Source of the DNA: Collimonas sp. OK307
GTDB lineage: Bacteria > Pseudomonadota > Gammaproteobacteria > Burkholderiales > Burkholderiaceae_D
Length of the DNA: 64,000 nt
Reading direction: 5' to 3'
Assembly: GCF_900113705.1 (NCBI RefSeq)
Contig: NZ_FOQI01000009.1
Span: forward strand, 1 to 64,000
A program made the position numbers and the translations under genes. The notes beneath the pieces are model-generated. The model was given only the letters and a program-made list of their open reading frames with translations. It made no database searches and had not been told where the DNA came from. Of this stretch, positions 24,607 through 34,589 are shown piece by piece. How positions within the stretch are numbered: the first letter of the stretch is position 1; every line of letters begins with the position of its first letter.

Positions 24607-26049
24607 TTATTTCGACGCCAGTTTGGCGGCTGGGGCCGCTGCGGCAGCCGCCATGTTTTTCGCGGTTGCTACTTCACTGCCGCTCAACAAGTTAAAGCGG
24701 TGGGTGATATCGGCTGCAACCGTCTTGAAGCGCTGCAATTCGGCGCCGGCCAGCGGAGTTACGGTAGGCACCGCTACCGACAGCGGATCGCGCGGTACGT
24801 CATCGACCCGGAATTCATAGTGCAAATGCGGGCCGGTAGCCCAACCGGTCATGCCGACGTAGCCGATGACATCGCCCTGGCTAACCTTGTTGCCTTTGCG
24901 CGAGCTCGGAGCAATCCGGCTCATATGGGCGTATACAGTTGAATACTTGCCATCGTGCTTGATGATGACAACGTTGCCGTAACCGCTTTCGACGCCTGCA
25001 AAGTTGATCGTGCCGTCTGCCGTGGCATGGATAGGCGTGCCGGTGGCGGCGGCAAAATCGACGCCGCTATGTTTTTTCCATTTACCCAGGATCGGATGCA
25101 TCCGCATCGAAAAGCCGGAAGAAATACGGGTAAAGGCGATAGGCGATTTCAGGAAGGCTTTTTTCAACGACTTACCGTCGAAACCGTAGTAGCCGCCTTG
25201 GCCATTGCTGGCGGGATCATCAAACCAGACTGCCTGGAACGGTTTGCCGCCATTCACGAATTCGCCGGCGAGGATGCGTCCGGCGCGCAGGAACTGGCCG
25301 TTTTGCCAAAATGTTTCGTAAGCGACATTAAAATGATCGCCGCGCTTCAGGTCGGAGGAAAAATTGATGTTGGTGCCGAACATGGCCACGATTTGCGAAG
25401 CCACGCTGTCGGGGATATCGGCGGCATCGGTCGCAGCGAACAGCGAGGAGCGGATCACGCCGGTATGCATCTCGATGCGTCGTTCAACAGTGGCTGTTTC
25501 TTCGGCAACAGTAAATTTATCGCCGTCGCGCTGGATCACCAGGTTGCGGGGAGTATCTTCACGGCCGTCGACAATCGTCGCGCGCAACATCTGCAGTACG
25601 CCGTCGTTGCTGGTTTGTGCCTGCACGGAAGTACCGTTCTTGAGACGCAGCATAGCGCGTGCGCGGCTGTCGGATTTGATGAAGTTGCTAGCCTGATCGT
25701 CGTCCACGCCAAGCCGGGTCAGCAAAGCTGCCAGCGTGTCGCCGGCGCGCATTTTGTCCTCGGCAACATAAAGCTGTTGCTGAGCCTCAAGTTTTGCAAT
25801 TTGCTCACCAAGGCTGGGCAATTCCAGTTCTGCTGAAATCGCCTTGACCGAGACTTCGTCCGGATCTGTTGACACCGGAGCAACGCCAGCCGCGCCAAAG
25901 GCAAGCAGCGTCAGCACTACGGCGGAAGCGGTGACAACACGGGTTTTAGGCGTGGAATCAGCAAAAGACGCATAGACTCGGACGGGTATCTGCGTGAAAA
26001 ACGGCTTGATACTGGACCGCAAGTTAATGAATTTATCTTTAAGAGACAT
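24607..26049 (-). CDS. M23 family peptidoglycan endopeptidase
   Basis: A 480-residue LytM-type metallopeptidase expected to cut peptide cross-links in the periplasm. A membrane anchor is near residues 36-60 (VVTASAVVLTLLAFGAAGV). A LysM/OapA-like middle follows (AEDKMRAGDTLAALLTRLGVDD). The catalytic domain has the zinc motifs HSGVD (327-331) and HLHYE (from 408), so it should be active. The start at 26049 (MSLKDKFINL) is chosen over 26133 because a TATAAT on the minus strand immediately precedes the latter. No clear ribosome site is seen. It is divergent from tyrS and upstream of anmK. The C-terminus is alanine-rich. Confidence 0.9.
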   Translation of the reverse strand: MSLKDKFINLRSSIKPFFTQIPVRVYASFADSTPKTRVVTASAVVLTLLAFGAAGVAPVSTDPDEVSVKAISAELELPSLGEQIAKLEAQQQLYVAEDKMRAGDTLAALLTRLGVDDDQASNFIKSDSRARAMLRLKNGTSVQAQTSNDGVLQMLRATIVDGREDTPRNLVIQRDGDKFTVAEETATVERRIEMHTGVIRSSLFAATDAADIPDSVASQIVAMFGTNINFSSDLKRGDHFNVAYETFWQNGQFLRAGRILAGEFVNGGKPFQAVWFDDPASNGQGGYYGFDGKSLKKAFLKSPIAFTRISSGFSMRMHPILGKWKKHSGVDFAAATGTPIHATADGTINFAGVESGYGNVVIIKHDGKYSTVYAHMSRIAPSSRKGNKVSQGDVIGYVGMTGWATGPHLHYEFRVDDVPRDPLSVAVPTVTPLAGAELQRFKTVAADITHRFNLLSGSEVATAKNMAAAAAAPAAKLASK

Positions 26050-26296
26050 GCAATACGTTAAAATTTGCCGTTTGCTACCGATTCTTGTGTTGTTGTTTGA
26101 TTGAACGACTTGCGGCGGGATTAAAAGGATCATGGATTATAACGTAGCCTATATTGGACGGCTGTAGGAATAATCTGATTTCTGGTAACCCTTTGTAATT
26201 GCTCTATATTTCCTCTCGTTACAGCCGTTCCGTGCAGGCACAAGCGCAATTTTTTAGATTTCATTTTCGCTGGATTTTTATTCCCTTATTCCCTAT

Positions 26297-27568
26297 ATGG
26301 CTCACGATTCTCAAAATACGTCACCGAAGGCAGCCGCTGCTGTTGAAAACACTCCACTGGTTCTGTCGGACCGGACCCGGGAAGCACTGGCGATCACCAA
26401 GCGCGGCGTCGACGAACTGCTGATCGAGAGTGACTTTGCGCGCAAGCTGCAGCGCTCCGAACAAAGTGGCAAGCCACTGCGTATCAAATTGGGCCTGGAT
26501 CCGACCGCGCCGGATTTGCACCTCGGCCATACGGTGGTGCTGAACAAGATGCGGCAACTGCAGGATCTGGGACACAACGTGATTTTCCTGATCGGCGACT
26601 TCACTTCCATGATCGGCGATCCGTCCGGACGCAATGTGACGCGGCCGCCGCTGACCCGCGAGCAGATCGAAGAAAACGCCAAGACTTATTTTGCCCAAGC
26701 CAGCCTGGTGCTAGATCCGGCCCGTACCGAAATCCGCTACAACTCGGAATGGTCGGACAAGCTCGGCGCGCGCGGCATGATTCAGCTGTCGGCTAAATAT
26801 ACGGTGGCGCGGATCCTGGAGCGCGAAGATTTCACCAAGCGTTTCAAGGCCGGCACCCCGATTTCAGTACACGAGCTGCTGTATCCGCTGATGCAGGGCT
26901 ACGATTCGGTGGCGTTGGAGTCAGATCTGGAACTGGGCGGCACCGATCAGAAATTCAATCTGCTGGTCGGTCGCGAGCTGCAGAAGGATTACGGCCAGGA
27001 GCCGCAATGTATCCTGACCATGCCTTTGCTGGAAGGCCTGGACGGCGTCGAGAAGATGTCGAAATCGAAGGGTAACTACATCGGTATCACGGAACCGGCC
27101 AACACCATGTTTGCCAAGGTGATGAGCATTTCCGATGTCATGATGTGGCGTTATTACGAGTTGTTGTCGTTCAAGTCGCTGGCGCAGATCGCCGGCTACA
27201 AGGCGCAAGTCGAAGGCGGGCAGAATCCACGTGATATCAAGGTTGCGCTGGCGCAAGAAATCGTGGCGCGCTTCCACAACCAGCAGGCGGCGGAAGATGC
27301 CTTGAGTGACTTCAACAATCGCGCCAAGGGTGGCATTCCGGACGATATTCCGGAACTGAGCCTGAGCGGCGCGCCGCTGGGTATCGGCCAGTTGCTGAAG
27401 CAAGCCAACCTGTGCCCGTCCACCTCGGAAGCACTGCGCATGGTGGAGCAGGGCGGTGTGCGGATCGACGGTGCCGTGGTCAGCGACAAAGGCTTGAAAG
27501 TTGAAGCGGCTACCTTCGTGATACAAGTCGGCAAGCGCAAGTTTGCCCGGGTCACCCTGAGCGCATGA
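26297..27568 (+). CDS. tyrS: Tyrosyl-tRNA synthetase
   Basis: A 423-residue class I synthetase. The HIGH-type motif reads HLGH in [21 protein letters not shown], and KMSKS is present in [16 protein letters not shown]-terminal S4-like RNA-binding domain ends the protein ([22 protein letters not shown]). It overlaps dtd by 4 bp, coupling an aminoacylation enzyme to a D-aminoacyl-tRNA proofreader, since TyrRS is known to charge D-Tyr. Confidence 0.97.
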   Translation: MAHDSQNTSPKAAAAVENTPLVLSDRTREALAITKRGVDELLIESDFARKLQRSEQSGKPLRIKLGLDPTAPDLHLGHTVVLNKMRQLQDLGHNVIFLIGDFTSMIGDPSGRNVTRPPLTREQIEENAKTYFAQASLVLDPARTEIRYNSEWSDKLGARGMIQLSAKYTVARILEREDFTKRFKAGTPISVHELLYPLMQGYDSVALESDLELGGTDQKFNLLVGRELQKDYGQEPQCILTMPLLEGLDGVEKMSKSKGNYIGITEPANTMFAKVMSISDVMMWRYYELLSFKSLAQIAGYKAQVEGGQNPRDIKVALAQEIVARFHNQQAAEDALSDFNNRAKGGIPDDIPELSLSGAPLGIGQLLKQANLCPSTSEALRMVEQGGVRIDGAVVSDKGLKVEAATFVIQVGKRKFARVTLSA

Positions 27569-28023
27569 TCGGGCTGTTGCAGCGAGTCAGCCATGCCAGC
27601 GTAGTGGTGGATGGCGCAACGGTCGGCGCCATCGATGGCGGCTTGCTGGTACTGCTGTGCGCTGAACGCGGAGACCGCGAAAAAGAAGCGGATGCGCTGC
27701 TGGCCAAGTTGCTGGCTTACCGGGTGTTTGCCGACGACGCCGGCAAGATGAACCGCAGCCTGAGCGACATTGGCGGCGGCTTGCTGCTGGTGCCGCAATT
27801 TACGCTGGCGGCGGACACGCAATCAGGTACGCGCCCCTCGTTCACACCGGCGGCGACGCCGGAAGAAGGCCGCCGTCTGTTCGATTATTTCGCAGGGCAA
27901 GCTGCCAGCCGGCACGCCCAGGTGGCTACCGGCCGCTTTGGCGCCGACATGAAAGTGTCCTTGACCAATGACGGTCCGGTGACTTTCTGGTTGCAGGTAA
28001 AACCGCCGGCGCCTAAAACATAA
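27565..28023 (+). CDS. dtd: D-aminoacyl-tRNA deacylase
   Basis: A 152-residue proofreading enzyme that removes D-amino acids (and Gly) mischarged on tRNA. The family motifs are present: PQFTLAAD, where most members have SQFTL, and [10 protein letters not shown], which supplies the cis Gly-Pro chiral selector. The ATGA overlap with tyrS implies coupled translation. Confidence 0.96.
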   Translation: MIGLLQRVSHASVVVDGATVGAIDGGLLVLLCAERGDREKEADALLAKLLAYRVFADDAGKMNRSLSDIGGGLLLVPQFTLAADTQSGTRPSFTPAATPEEGRRLFDYFAGQAASRHAQVATGRFGADMKVSLTNDGPVTFWLQVKPPAPKT

Positions 28024-28069
28024 GTCTGTTTTGCTGTAGCCTGATAACTTTACCGATGGGAGCTTGACC

Positions 28070-28705
28070 ATGAAACTCTGGAGCCATTCATTCAACGACG
28101 GTGCCTATATCCCCGGCGAATTCGCTTTCGCAGTGGTGAATCCCGAGACTCACATCACGTTGTCAGCCAACCACAACCCGCATCTGGGCTGGGGCGAACC
28201 GCCGGCCGGCACACAATCGCTGGCGCTGATTTGCCATGATCCCGATGTGCCGTCGCGCGGCGACGATGTCAACCAGGAAGGCAAGATCGTGCCGGCCGAT
28301 CTGCCGCGCGTCGATTTCTTTCATTGGGTGCTGGTCGACCTGCCACCGCATGCCGCCTCGATCGAAGCCGGGAGTTTCAGCGACAGGGTCACCTCCCATG
28401 GCAAGCCAGGTCCTGACATCTATGGCAGTCCGATTGCCGGCGCGCGTCATGGCTTGAATGACTACACCGGCTGGTTTGCCGGCGATGCAGCGATGAGCGG
28501 CGACTATTTCGGCTACGACGGCCCATGCCCGCCATGGAATGACGAGGTCGTGCATCGTTATATTTTTACTTTGTACGCATTGGATATCGGGCGTCTGCCG
28601 GTTGATGGCAAATTCACCGGACCGCAAGTGCTGGCAGCTATGCGCGGCCACATTCTGGCGGAAGAATCTATCGTCACCATTTACACTTTGAATCCCGCTT
28701 TGTAA
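28070..28705 (+). CDS. YbhB/YbcL-like phosphatidylethanolamine-binding family protein
   Basis: A 211-residue PEBP/Raf-kinase-inhibitor-like protein. The conserved ligand pocket is seen in SLALICHDPDVP, FFHWVLVDLPPH, HGLNDYTGWFAG and the GYDGPCPPWNDEVVHRYIFTLYALD block. The ATG at 28070 with GGGAG upstream is preferred over the in-frame TTG two codons earlier. No signal peptide is present, so it is cytoplasmic. Its biochemical role in bacteria is not established. Confidence 0.88.
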   Translation: MKLWSHSFNDGAYIPGEFAFAVVNPETHITLSANHNPHLGWGEPPAGTQSLALICHDPDVPSRGDDVNQEGKIVPADLPRVDFFHWVLVDLPPHAASIEAGSFSDRVTSHGKPGPDIYGSPIAGARHGLNDYTGWFAGDAAMSGDYFGYDGPCPPWNDEVVHRYIFTLYALDIGRLPVDGKFTGPQVLAAMRGHILAEESIVTIYTLNPAL

Positions 28706-28731
28706 GCATTGGCAGGCTTTGCAGAAAACTT

Positions 28732-29409
28732 ATGTCGACTACTGAAATATTACTGATACGCCACGGCGAAACCGACTGGAATCTGGAGCGCCGTTTGCAA
28801 GGCCATCTGGACATCCAGCTCAATCCTGTCGGCCAGCGACAGGCCGAGGCACTGGCTGCCAGCCTGGATGGCGTCGCGCTGGATGCGATTTTCTGCAGCG
28901 ACCTGCAGCGCGCGCAGCAAACCGCTGCGCCATTGGCTGCGGCGCGCAGTATGAAACTGCAGCTCGCAGCCGGATTGCGTGAACGTTGTTACGGCGCGCT
29001 GGAAGGTTTGCGTTACCCGGAAGCAGCCGAACGCTTTCCTGAGGCCTACGCGGCGTTGAAGGGACGCGATATCGATGTGCGTTATCCCGCTGGCAAGCAT
29101 GTGGCGGAAACCATGCGCGAATTCTCCGCGCGCGTTGTCGCGACTTTGACGGCTTTGCTCGATGTGCGCAATTTGTCAGGTTCTGGCGATGCGCGGCGGA
29201 TTGCAATCGTGACGCATGGCGGCGTACTCGATTGCATTTACCGTTTTGCGCACAAACTGCCGCTGGACCAGCCGCGCAGTTGCGATATTTTTAATGCCAG
29301 CATCAATCGCCTGAGATGGAACCCTGAGTGGCCGCAGCCGCTGCGGGTGGATGCATGGGCAGATGTGGCGCATCTGGAGACTTTGTCGCTGGATGAAATT
29401 GATCAATGA
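28732..29409 (+). CDS. Histidine phosphatase (phosphoglycerate-mutase-like)
   Basis: A 225-residue protein of the histidine phosphatase superfamily. The RHG motif LIRHGETDWNLERRLQGHLDIQLN carries the phospho-acceptor histidine; the second catalytic histidine lies in VTHGGVLDCIYR. It resembles GpmB/CobC-type enzymes; whether it is a mutase or a phosphatase cannot be decided from sequence. The next 230 bp are non-coding and hold short repeats. Confidence 0.9.
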   Translation: MSTTEILLIRHGETDWNLERRLQGHLDIQLNPVGQRQAEALAASLDGVALDAIFCSDLQRAQQTAAPLAAARSMKLQLAAGLRERCYGALEGLRYPEAAERFPEAYAALKGRDIDVRYPAGKHVAETMREFSARVVATLTALLDVRNLSGSGDARRIAIVTHGGVLDCIYRFAHKLPLDQPRSCDIFNASINRLRWNPEWPQPLRVDAWADVAHLETLSLDEIDQ

Positions 29410-29641
29410 CCGCGCATTAAGCCAAGTAATAAGTTGAGCAATAAATCGGGTAATAAGCCGATCAACAAAATGTTTGTTGCCAAGCGGAAATTATTGTGCT
29501 CATGCTTATGTTGGTGCTCAACTGCAAGATCAAATAATCGCTATTAATCTGTCTAAGCATCTGCAAAAACTGTTGCGATAAAAGCAGTGTGCTTGTGCTA
29601 ATCTTGCTGATAAGAATTAAAACAACAGCGGGACTGCAAGC
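29410..29641. other. Intergenic region with short repeats
   Basis: Imperfect repeats of GTAATAAG...ATCAAC type run from about 29426 to 29470, then a hairpin CAACAAA (29463-29469) / TTTGTTG (29473-29479) with a 3-nt loop. There is no T-tract. It contains no gene that I can support. Confidence 0.4.
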
Positions 29642-30778
29642 ATGAAACTCAATCTCTTTCCCTCCTGGGCTCAGCGTGCCGCTGACCCTGAGCCATTGGT
29701 CGAAGGGACCACGGGGAAATCGGCCACGACCATGCCCTTGGCTGGCCCGTCACTGAATGACGAGCAGCTGGCGCTGGTTGGCGTGCTGCATCAACTGTTG
29801 CAAACCTTACCTCAAGCCTATAGCGGCCGCGAAAGCGTAAAGCGCCTGTGCCAAATGATTTTGCCTGCCAGCCCGCATATCCGGCTGGTATGGGTGGGAT
29901 TTTGCCAGGACGACTCGGACGCCACGATCAGGCCGGCAGCGATTGTCGGCAAGGCGCTGGGCGAGTCTGATCAATGGCAGTTATCCAAGGATTGTTTTGA
30001 TTACGCGGCGCCGTTTACCCAGGTTGCGGATTGGGATGCTGGCCACGACAGTGATTTCCACGCGCTGTTTGCGCCATGGCAATCGCACCCGGAGCGCTGT
30101 TCTGTCAAGGCCGCGCTAGCCATACCGCTGCGCTCGGAAAAGGCTCGCATGCACGGCATGATGGTGTTTTATGCGGATAGCCAGGATTATTTTTCAGAAA
30201 CCGGGTTTGCTTCGTTTCAGGCGTTTGGCCATGTTTGCGAAGTGATCTGGAAGCAATCCAATTTGTCGCATTTGCTCACCCGCCAGGCGCAGCTCGATTC
30301 GCTGACCGGCTTGCTGACACGGCGCCGTATCGTGCATGTCTACGAAGAGGCGGTAGCCGCTACCGCCACGACTGCGGCTGAGGAGGCGTCGCCTTTGTCG
30401 ATCCTGTATTGCCAACTGGACGATTTCCACAAGATCAACGATCTGTATGGCTGGGCGGTAGCCGACAATATCCTGGCGGCGTTTGCCAAAGATACCGGCG
30501 CACAGTTGCGCAAGACAGATAGCGGCGGGCGCTGGAACGCCACCGAATTCCTGTACGTGTTGCCGGCCACCGATACGGTAGATGCGGACAACCTGGCAGA
30601 GACGTTTCTCGCCCATTTCAAGAATCATCCGGTGAATATTGAAAACTGGTCGATCCGGCTCGCTTTATCGATAGGGGTTGCCACTTATGGCGCGGACGGC
30701 CGCGGACTGGACGAGTTGATTCATTACGCCATCCAGCATCTGCGCAGCTCCAATACCTTGTCCGAAGACGAACTTTGA
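29642..30778 (+). CDS. GAF-like plus degenerate GGDEF domain protein
   Basis: A 378-residue cytoplasmic signalling protein. The N-terminal half (about residues 35-205) has a GAF-like pattern (CSVKAALAIPLRSEKARMHGMMVFYAD). A GGDEF fold follows, with the usual start LDSLTGLLTRRR. The signature GGDEF is replaced by NATEF at 299-303, preceded by RW as normal, so the metal/GTP-binding residues are lost and cyclase activity is unlikely. The upstream inhibitory-site motif RxxD is kept as R290-K-T-D293 at exactly the canonical distance, so it may bind c-di-GMP as a receptor. It is a stand-alone gene upstream of dusB. Confidence 0.85.
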   Translation: MKLNLFPSWAQRAADPEPLVEGTTGKSATTMPLAGPSLNDEQLALVGVLHQLLQTLPQAYSGRESVKRLCQMILPASPHIRLVWVGFCQDDSDATIRPAAIVGKALGESDQWQLSKDCFDYAAPFTQVADWDAGHDSDFHALFAPWQSHPERCSVKAALAIPLRSEKARMHGMMVFYADSQDYFSETGFASFQAFGHVCEVIWKQSNLSHLLTRQAQLDSLTGLLTRRRIVHVYEEAVAATATTAAEEASPLSILYCQLDDFHKINDLYGWAVADNILAAFAKDTGAQLRKTDSGGRWNATEFLYVLPATDTVDADNLAETFLAHFKNHPVNIENWSIRLALSIGVATYGADGRGLDELIHYAIQHLRSSNTLSEDEL

Positions 30779-30864
30779 TATGTGCAAAAACCCGCGTGTG
30801 GTGGCAATCGGGATAAAATGACGCCTTTCCCCTTGTGATTTTATCCTGAGCTAGCGACGACGCC

Positions 30865-31881
30865 GTGAATATTGGCCCTTATTTCCTTCGTAACAATGTC
30901 TTTGTGGCACCTATGGCAGGTGTCACGGACAGACCGTTCCGGCAGCTTTGCAAAGAGCTGGGCGCCGGCTATGCGGTGTCGGAAATGGCCGCCTCCAATC
31001 CGCGTCTGTGGCAGACCGAGAAAACCTCACGCCGCATCAATCACGATGGCGAGATGGAGCCGCGCGCGGTGCAGATCGCCGGCGCCGATCCGCAGATGCT
31101 GGCCGAGTGCGCAAAATACAACGTCGATCACGGTGCGCAAATCATCGATATCAACATGGGATGCCCGGTCAAGAAAGTCTGCAACAGCTGGTGCGGTTCT
31201 GCTTTGTTGCAAGATGAGCAATTGGTGGCAAAAATTCTGGAAACGGTAGTTAACGCGGTCGACGTGCCGGTGACGCTGAAATTCCGCACCGGTTGGGACC
31301 GCTTGAATAAAAACGCTTTGAATATTGCCCGGCTGGCAGAAGCTAGCGGCATTGCCATGTTGACTCTGCATGGACGTACCCGGGCCGACGGTTATAGCGG
31401 CGACGCGGAATACCAGACTATTGCCGCAGTCAAGGCCGCAGTGTCGATCCCGGTGGTCGCCAACGGCGATATCACAACCCCGGAAAAAGCGCGGCAGGTG
31501 CTGGCGTTCACCAAGGCTGACGCCATCATGGTGGGCCGTGCAGCGCAAGGCCGGCCATGGATTTTCCGCGAGATCGAACATTATTTGCGTACCGGCGACT
31601 ATTTGCCGGCGCCGCTGGTGACGGAAGTACAACACCTGATGGATGAACATCTGCGTGCGCACTATGGATTTTATGGGGATTACTTGGGGGTGCGTACCGC
31701 CCGCAAGCATATCGGCTGGTACGTGCGCGATTTGCCTGGTGGAGAGGTATTTCGGCAACGCATGAACCTGCTGGAAGATTGCGGCCAGCAACTGGCCGCA
31801 GTAAATAGCTTCTTCGAATCGCAGTTTGCGTTTGGGGAGCGGTTACAATACGGGGTGGCCGAGCAGATGCTGGCGGCCTGA
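30865..31881 (+). CDS. dusB: tRNA-dihydrouridine synthase B
   Basis: A 338-residue flavoenzyme that reduces uridine to dihydrouridine in tRNA. VFVAPMAGVTDRPFRQLC starts the TIM barrel; IDINMGCPVKKVCNSWCGSALL holds the catalytic cysteine (VCNSW); LHGRTR and VVANGDITTPEKA bind FMN. A GTG start is used at 30865. It lies upstream of fis, the conserved dusB-fis arrangement. Confidence 0.94.
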   Translation: MNIGPYFLRNNVFVAPMAGVTDRPFRQLCKELGAGYAVSEMAASNPRLWQTEKTSRRINHDGEMEPRAVQIAGADPQMLAECAKYNVDHGAQIIDINMGCPVKKVCNSWCGSALLQDEQLVAKILETVVNAVDVPVTLKFRTGWDRLNKNALNIARLAEASGIAMLTLHGRTRADGYSGDAEYQTIAAVKAAVSIPVVANGDITTPEKARQVLAFTKADAIMVGRAAQGRPWIFREIEHYLRTGDYLPAPLVTEVQHLMDEHLRAHYGFYGDYLGVRTARKHIGWYVRDLPGGEVFRQRMNLLEDCGQQLAAVNSFFESQFAFGERLQYGVAEQMLAA

Positions 31882-31983
31882 ATCAGATTAACAAAAAAAG
31901 GCTTGCCACGATTGCATCAGCTAGCTGTTGAAACGCCGCTGACGGAATTACGCAGGTCCTAAAAAAAAAGAACAGTAAAACGA

Positions 31984-32217
31984 ATGAGCAAAGAAAGTAT
32001 CCAAGACGTCGTCAAGCAAAGCCTGGAAAAATATTTCAAGGATCTTGGCGAACAACCGCCGTCGAACGTCTACGACATGGTGATTTCCACGGTTGAAAAA
32101 CCGGTTTTGGAAGCTGTGATCGCGCGCGCCGAAGGTAATCAGTCGCATGCGGCTGAAATGTTGGGCATTAATCGCAATACCCTGCGCAAGAAATTGCAGC
32201 AGCATGGTCTTTTGTAA
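31984..32217 (+). CDS. fis: Fis family nucleoid/transcription factor
   Basis: A 77-residue Fis-like protein. The C-terminal helix-turn-helix is clear: AEGNQSHAAEMLGINRNTLRKKLQQHGLL. The N-terminal part is shorter than the 98-residue enteric Fis, as usual in betaproteobacteria. It follows dusB after 102 bp. Known Fis proteins bend DNA and tune rRNA promoters during fast growth. Confidence 0.93.
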   Translation: MSKESIQDVVKQSLEKYFKDLGEQPPSNVYDMVISTVEKPVLEAVIARAEGNQSHAAEMLGINRNTLRKKLQQHGLL

Positions 32218-32419
32218 ATTTGTAAAAACCGTAGGGACAGTTCCGGTACGCAGTTTCCATAATTAACTGAGCGACGCCGCATCAGCAGGCAACAGAATCA
32301 ACATGCTGGCGGCAGGTTGCGGTTCCCTTCCAGGGATGCAGCGCTTTCCTCGACATGCGGTATTTGTCTGTTTCCTTTATCCGTTTCCCTTCCTGTCATT
32401 CACTTCCAGAGTTTTCATC

Positions 32420-33985
32420 ATGATTAAACAAGCCCTCATTTCCGTATCCGATAAAACCGGGATACTTGATTTTGCAAAAGAATTGTCGGCGCTGGGCGTG
32501 AATATCCTGTCGACGGGCGGCACCGCAAAACTGCTGGCTGACAACGGCATCAAGGTGACCGAAGTGGCGGATTACACCGGTTTCCCGGAAATGCTCGACG
32601 GCCGTGTCAAGACCTTGCATCCGAAAGTACATGGCGGTATCCTGGCGCGCCGTGATTTCCCCGAGCATATGGCGGCGTTGGAGCAACATCAGATTCCGAT
32701 GATCGACATGGTGGTCGTCAATCTCTACCCGTTCCAGCAAACCATCGCCAAGGAGCAGTGCTCGCTGGAGGACGCGATCGAGAATATCGATATCGGCGGT
32801 CCGGCAATGTTGCGCTCGTCAGCCAAGAATCATAAAGATGTGATCGTGCTGTGCGATCCGAGCGATTACGCCGGCGTGCTGGCTGAGCTGAAGGCGAATC
32901 AGGGTGAAGTCGGTTACGGCGCCAAATTTGCGCTGGCCAAGAAGGTGTTTGCGCATACCGCCCAATATGATGGCGCGATAACCAATTACTTCACTTCGCT
33001 GGGCGAAGACAAGCAACACGAAACCCGCAGCGCCTATCCGGCGACATTGAACCTGCATTTCGAAAAAGTACAGGAAATGCGTTACGGTGAGAATCCGCAC
33101 CAGTCGGCAGCGTTTTACCGCGATACCCGGCATGTCGAAGGCGCTCTGGCCAACTACAAGCAGCTACAAGGCAAAGAGCTGTCGTACAACAATATTGCCG
33201 ACGCTGATGCAGCGTGGGAATGCGTCAAGACTTTCAACGAAACCGCTTGCGTCATCATCAAGCATGCCAACCCTTGCGGCGTCGCCATCGGCAATAATCC
33301 GCTGGAAGCGTATAGCAAAGCCTTGCAAACCGATCCGACTTCAGCGTTTGGCGGCATCATCGCCTTTAATCAAGAGCTCGACGGCAATGCCGCCGAAGCG
33401 GTTGCCAAGCAATTCGTCGAAGTGATCATCGCACCATCTTTCACTGAACAAGCCAAGCAGGTTTTTGCCGCCAAGCAGAATGTGCGCTTGCTGGAAATTC
33501 CGCTGGACCATGACATCAATCAGTATGATTTCAAGCGCGTCGGCGGTGGTTTGCTGGTGCAATCGCCGGATGCGCGCAATGTCGCCCTGAGCGAGCTGAA
33601 AGTGGTCAGCAAGAAGCAGCCGACCCAACAGCAATTGCAGGATCTGATGTTTGCCTGGCGCGTCGCCAAGTTCGTCAAGTCCAACGCTATCGTGTTTTGC
33701 GGCAATGGCATGACGCTGGGTGTCGGCGCCGGCCAGATGAGCCGTGTGGATTCTGCCCGCATCGCCTCGATCAAGGCGCAAAACGCCGGTTTGTCGCTGG
33801 TTGGTTCGGCGGTGGCTTCGGATGCGTTTTTCCCGTTCCGCGACGGTCTGGATGTGGTGGTCAATGCCGGCGCTACTTGCGTAGTGCAGCCGGGCGGCTC
33901 AATGCGCGACCAGGAAGTAATCGATGCAGCCGATGAGCATGGCGTCGTCATGCTGCTAACCGGTACTCGTCACTTCCGTCACTAA
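32420..33985 (+). CDS. purH: Bifunctional AICAR transformylase / IMP cyclohydrolase
   Basis: A 521-residue enzyme for the last two steps of IMP synthesis. The N-terminal MGS-like cyclohydrolase domain starts [20 protein letters not shown] and includes STGGTAKLL and [14 protein letters not shown]. The C-terminal transformylase has [14 protein letters not shown] and the catalytic [10 protein letters not shown]. The start at 32420 (MIKQAL) is chosen because the 39 upstream in-frame codons are not family-like. It is followed by ruvC 61 bp downstream. Confidence 0.97.
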   Translation: MIKQALISVSDKTGILDFAKELSALGVNILSTGGTAKLLADNGIKVTEVADYTGFPEMLDGRVKTLHPKVHGGILARRDFPEHMAALEQHQIPMIDMVVVNLYPFQQTIAKEQCSLEDAIENIDIGGPAMLRSSAKNHKDVIVLCDPSDYAGVLAELKANQGEVGYGAKFALAKKVFAHTAQYDGAITNYFTSLGEDKQHETRSAYPATLNLHFEKVQEMRYGENPHQSAAFYRDTRHVEGALANYKQLQGKELSYNNIADADAAWECVKTFNETACVIIKHANPCGVAIGNNPLEAYSKALQTDPTSAFGGIIAFNQELDGNAAEAVAKQFVEVIIAPSFTEQAKQVFAAKQNVRLLEIPLDHDINQYDFKRVGGGLLVQSPDARNVALSELKVVSKKQPTQQQLQDLMFAWRVAKFVKSNAIVFCGNGMTLGVGAGQMSRVDSARIASIKAQNAGLSLVGSAVASDAFFPFRDGLDVVVNAGATCVVQPGGSMRDQEVIDAADEHGVVMLLTGTRHFRH

Positions 33986-34046
33986 GTAGCAACGACCGGC
34001 GCTTCGTGCTTGCCACGGCGAAGCGCTTCGGTCATCGTTTGGTTAT

Positions 34047-34589
34047 ATGAAAATCCTCGGTATCGACCCCGGTCTGCGGACCACCGGTTTTGGCATCATC
34101 GACAAGCAGGGCAACAAGCTCAGCTACGTTGCCTCGGGCACCATCAAGACCCCGGACGCGGATTTGCCGCAACGCCTCAAGGTGATTCTGGCCAGCGTGT
34201 CCGAAGTCATCCGCACCTATGCACCGGATTGCTCGGCGATCGAAAAAGTCTTCGTCAACGTTAACCCCCAATCGACGCTGTTGCTCGGGCAAGCTCGTGG
34301 CGCAGCGATTTGTGCGTTAGTGAGCGCAGATTTGCCGGTCGCCGAATATACCGCTCTGCAGATCAAACAAGCGGTCGCCGGCCATGGCAAGGCGCAAAAG
34401 CAGCAGGTGCAAGATATGGTGCAGCGGTTGTTGCAGTTACCCGGGCTGCCGGGCACCGATGCGGCCGACGCGCTGGCGGTCGCGATTTGTCATGCGCACA
34501 GCGGCGATACGCTGGCGCATCTGAGTGCGCTGGCGCCGGATCTGGCCAAGAAGGGTTTGCGGGTACGCGGTGGCCGGCTGATCGGATAA
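34047..34589 (+). CDS. ruvC: Holliday junction resolvase RuvC
   Basis: A 180-residue endonuclease that cuts four-way junctions with RuvAB. The first catalytic aspartate is in [34 protein letters not shown] contains the conserved glutamate, and the C-terminal acidic pair is in [14 protein letters not shown]. It is full length. ruvA and ruvB are not directly downstream here; a 511-bp non-coding stretch and mraZ follow instead. Confidence 0.96.
   Translation: MKILGIDPGLRTTGFGIIDKQGNKLSYVASGTIKTPDADLPQRLKVILASVSEVIRTYAPDCSAIEKVFVNVNPQSTLLLGQARGAAICALVSADLPVAEYTALQIKQAVAGHGKAQKQQVQDMVQRLLQLPGLPGTDAADALAVAICHAHSGDTLAHLSALAPDLAKKGLRVRGGRLIG

Noticed and set aside
26050-26133. Upstream start for the M23 peptidase at 26133
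   Set aside because: A TATAAT sits directly before this ATG on the minus strand, so it would lie at or before the transcription start; the extra 28 residues are not family-like.
29422-29480. Possible CRISPR-like or minisatellite repeats
   Set aside because: Only two imperfect copies of about 25 bp; no spacers, leader or cas genes.
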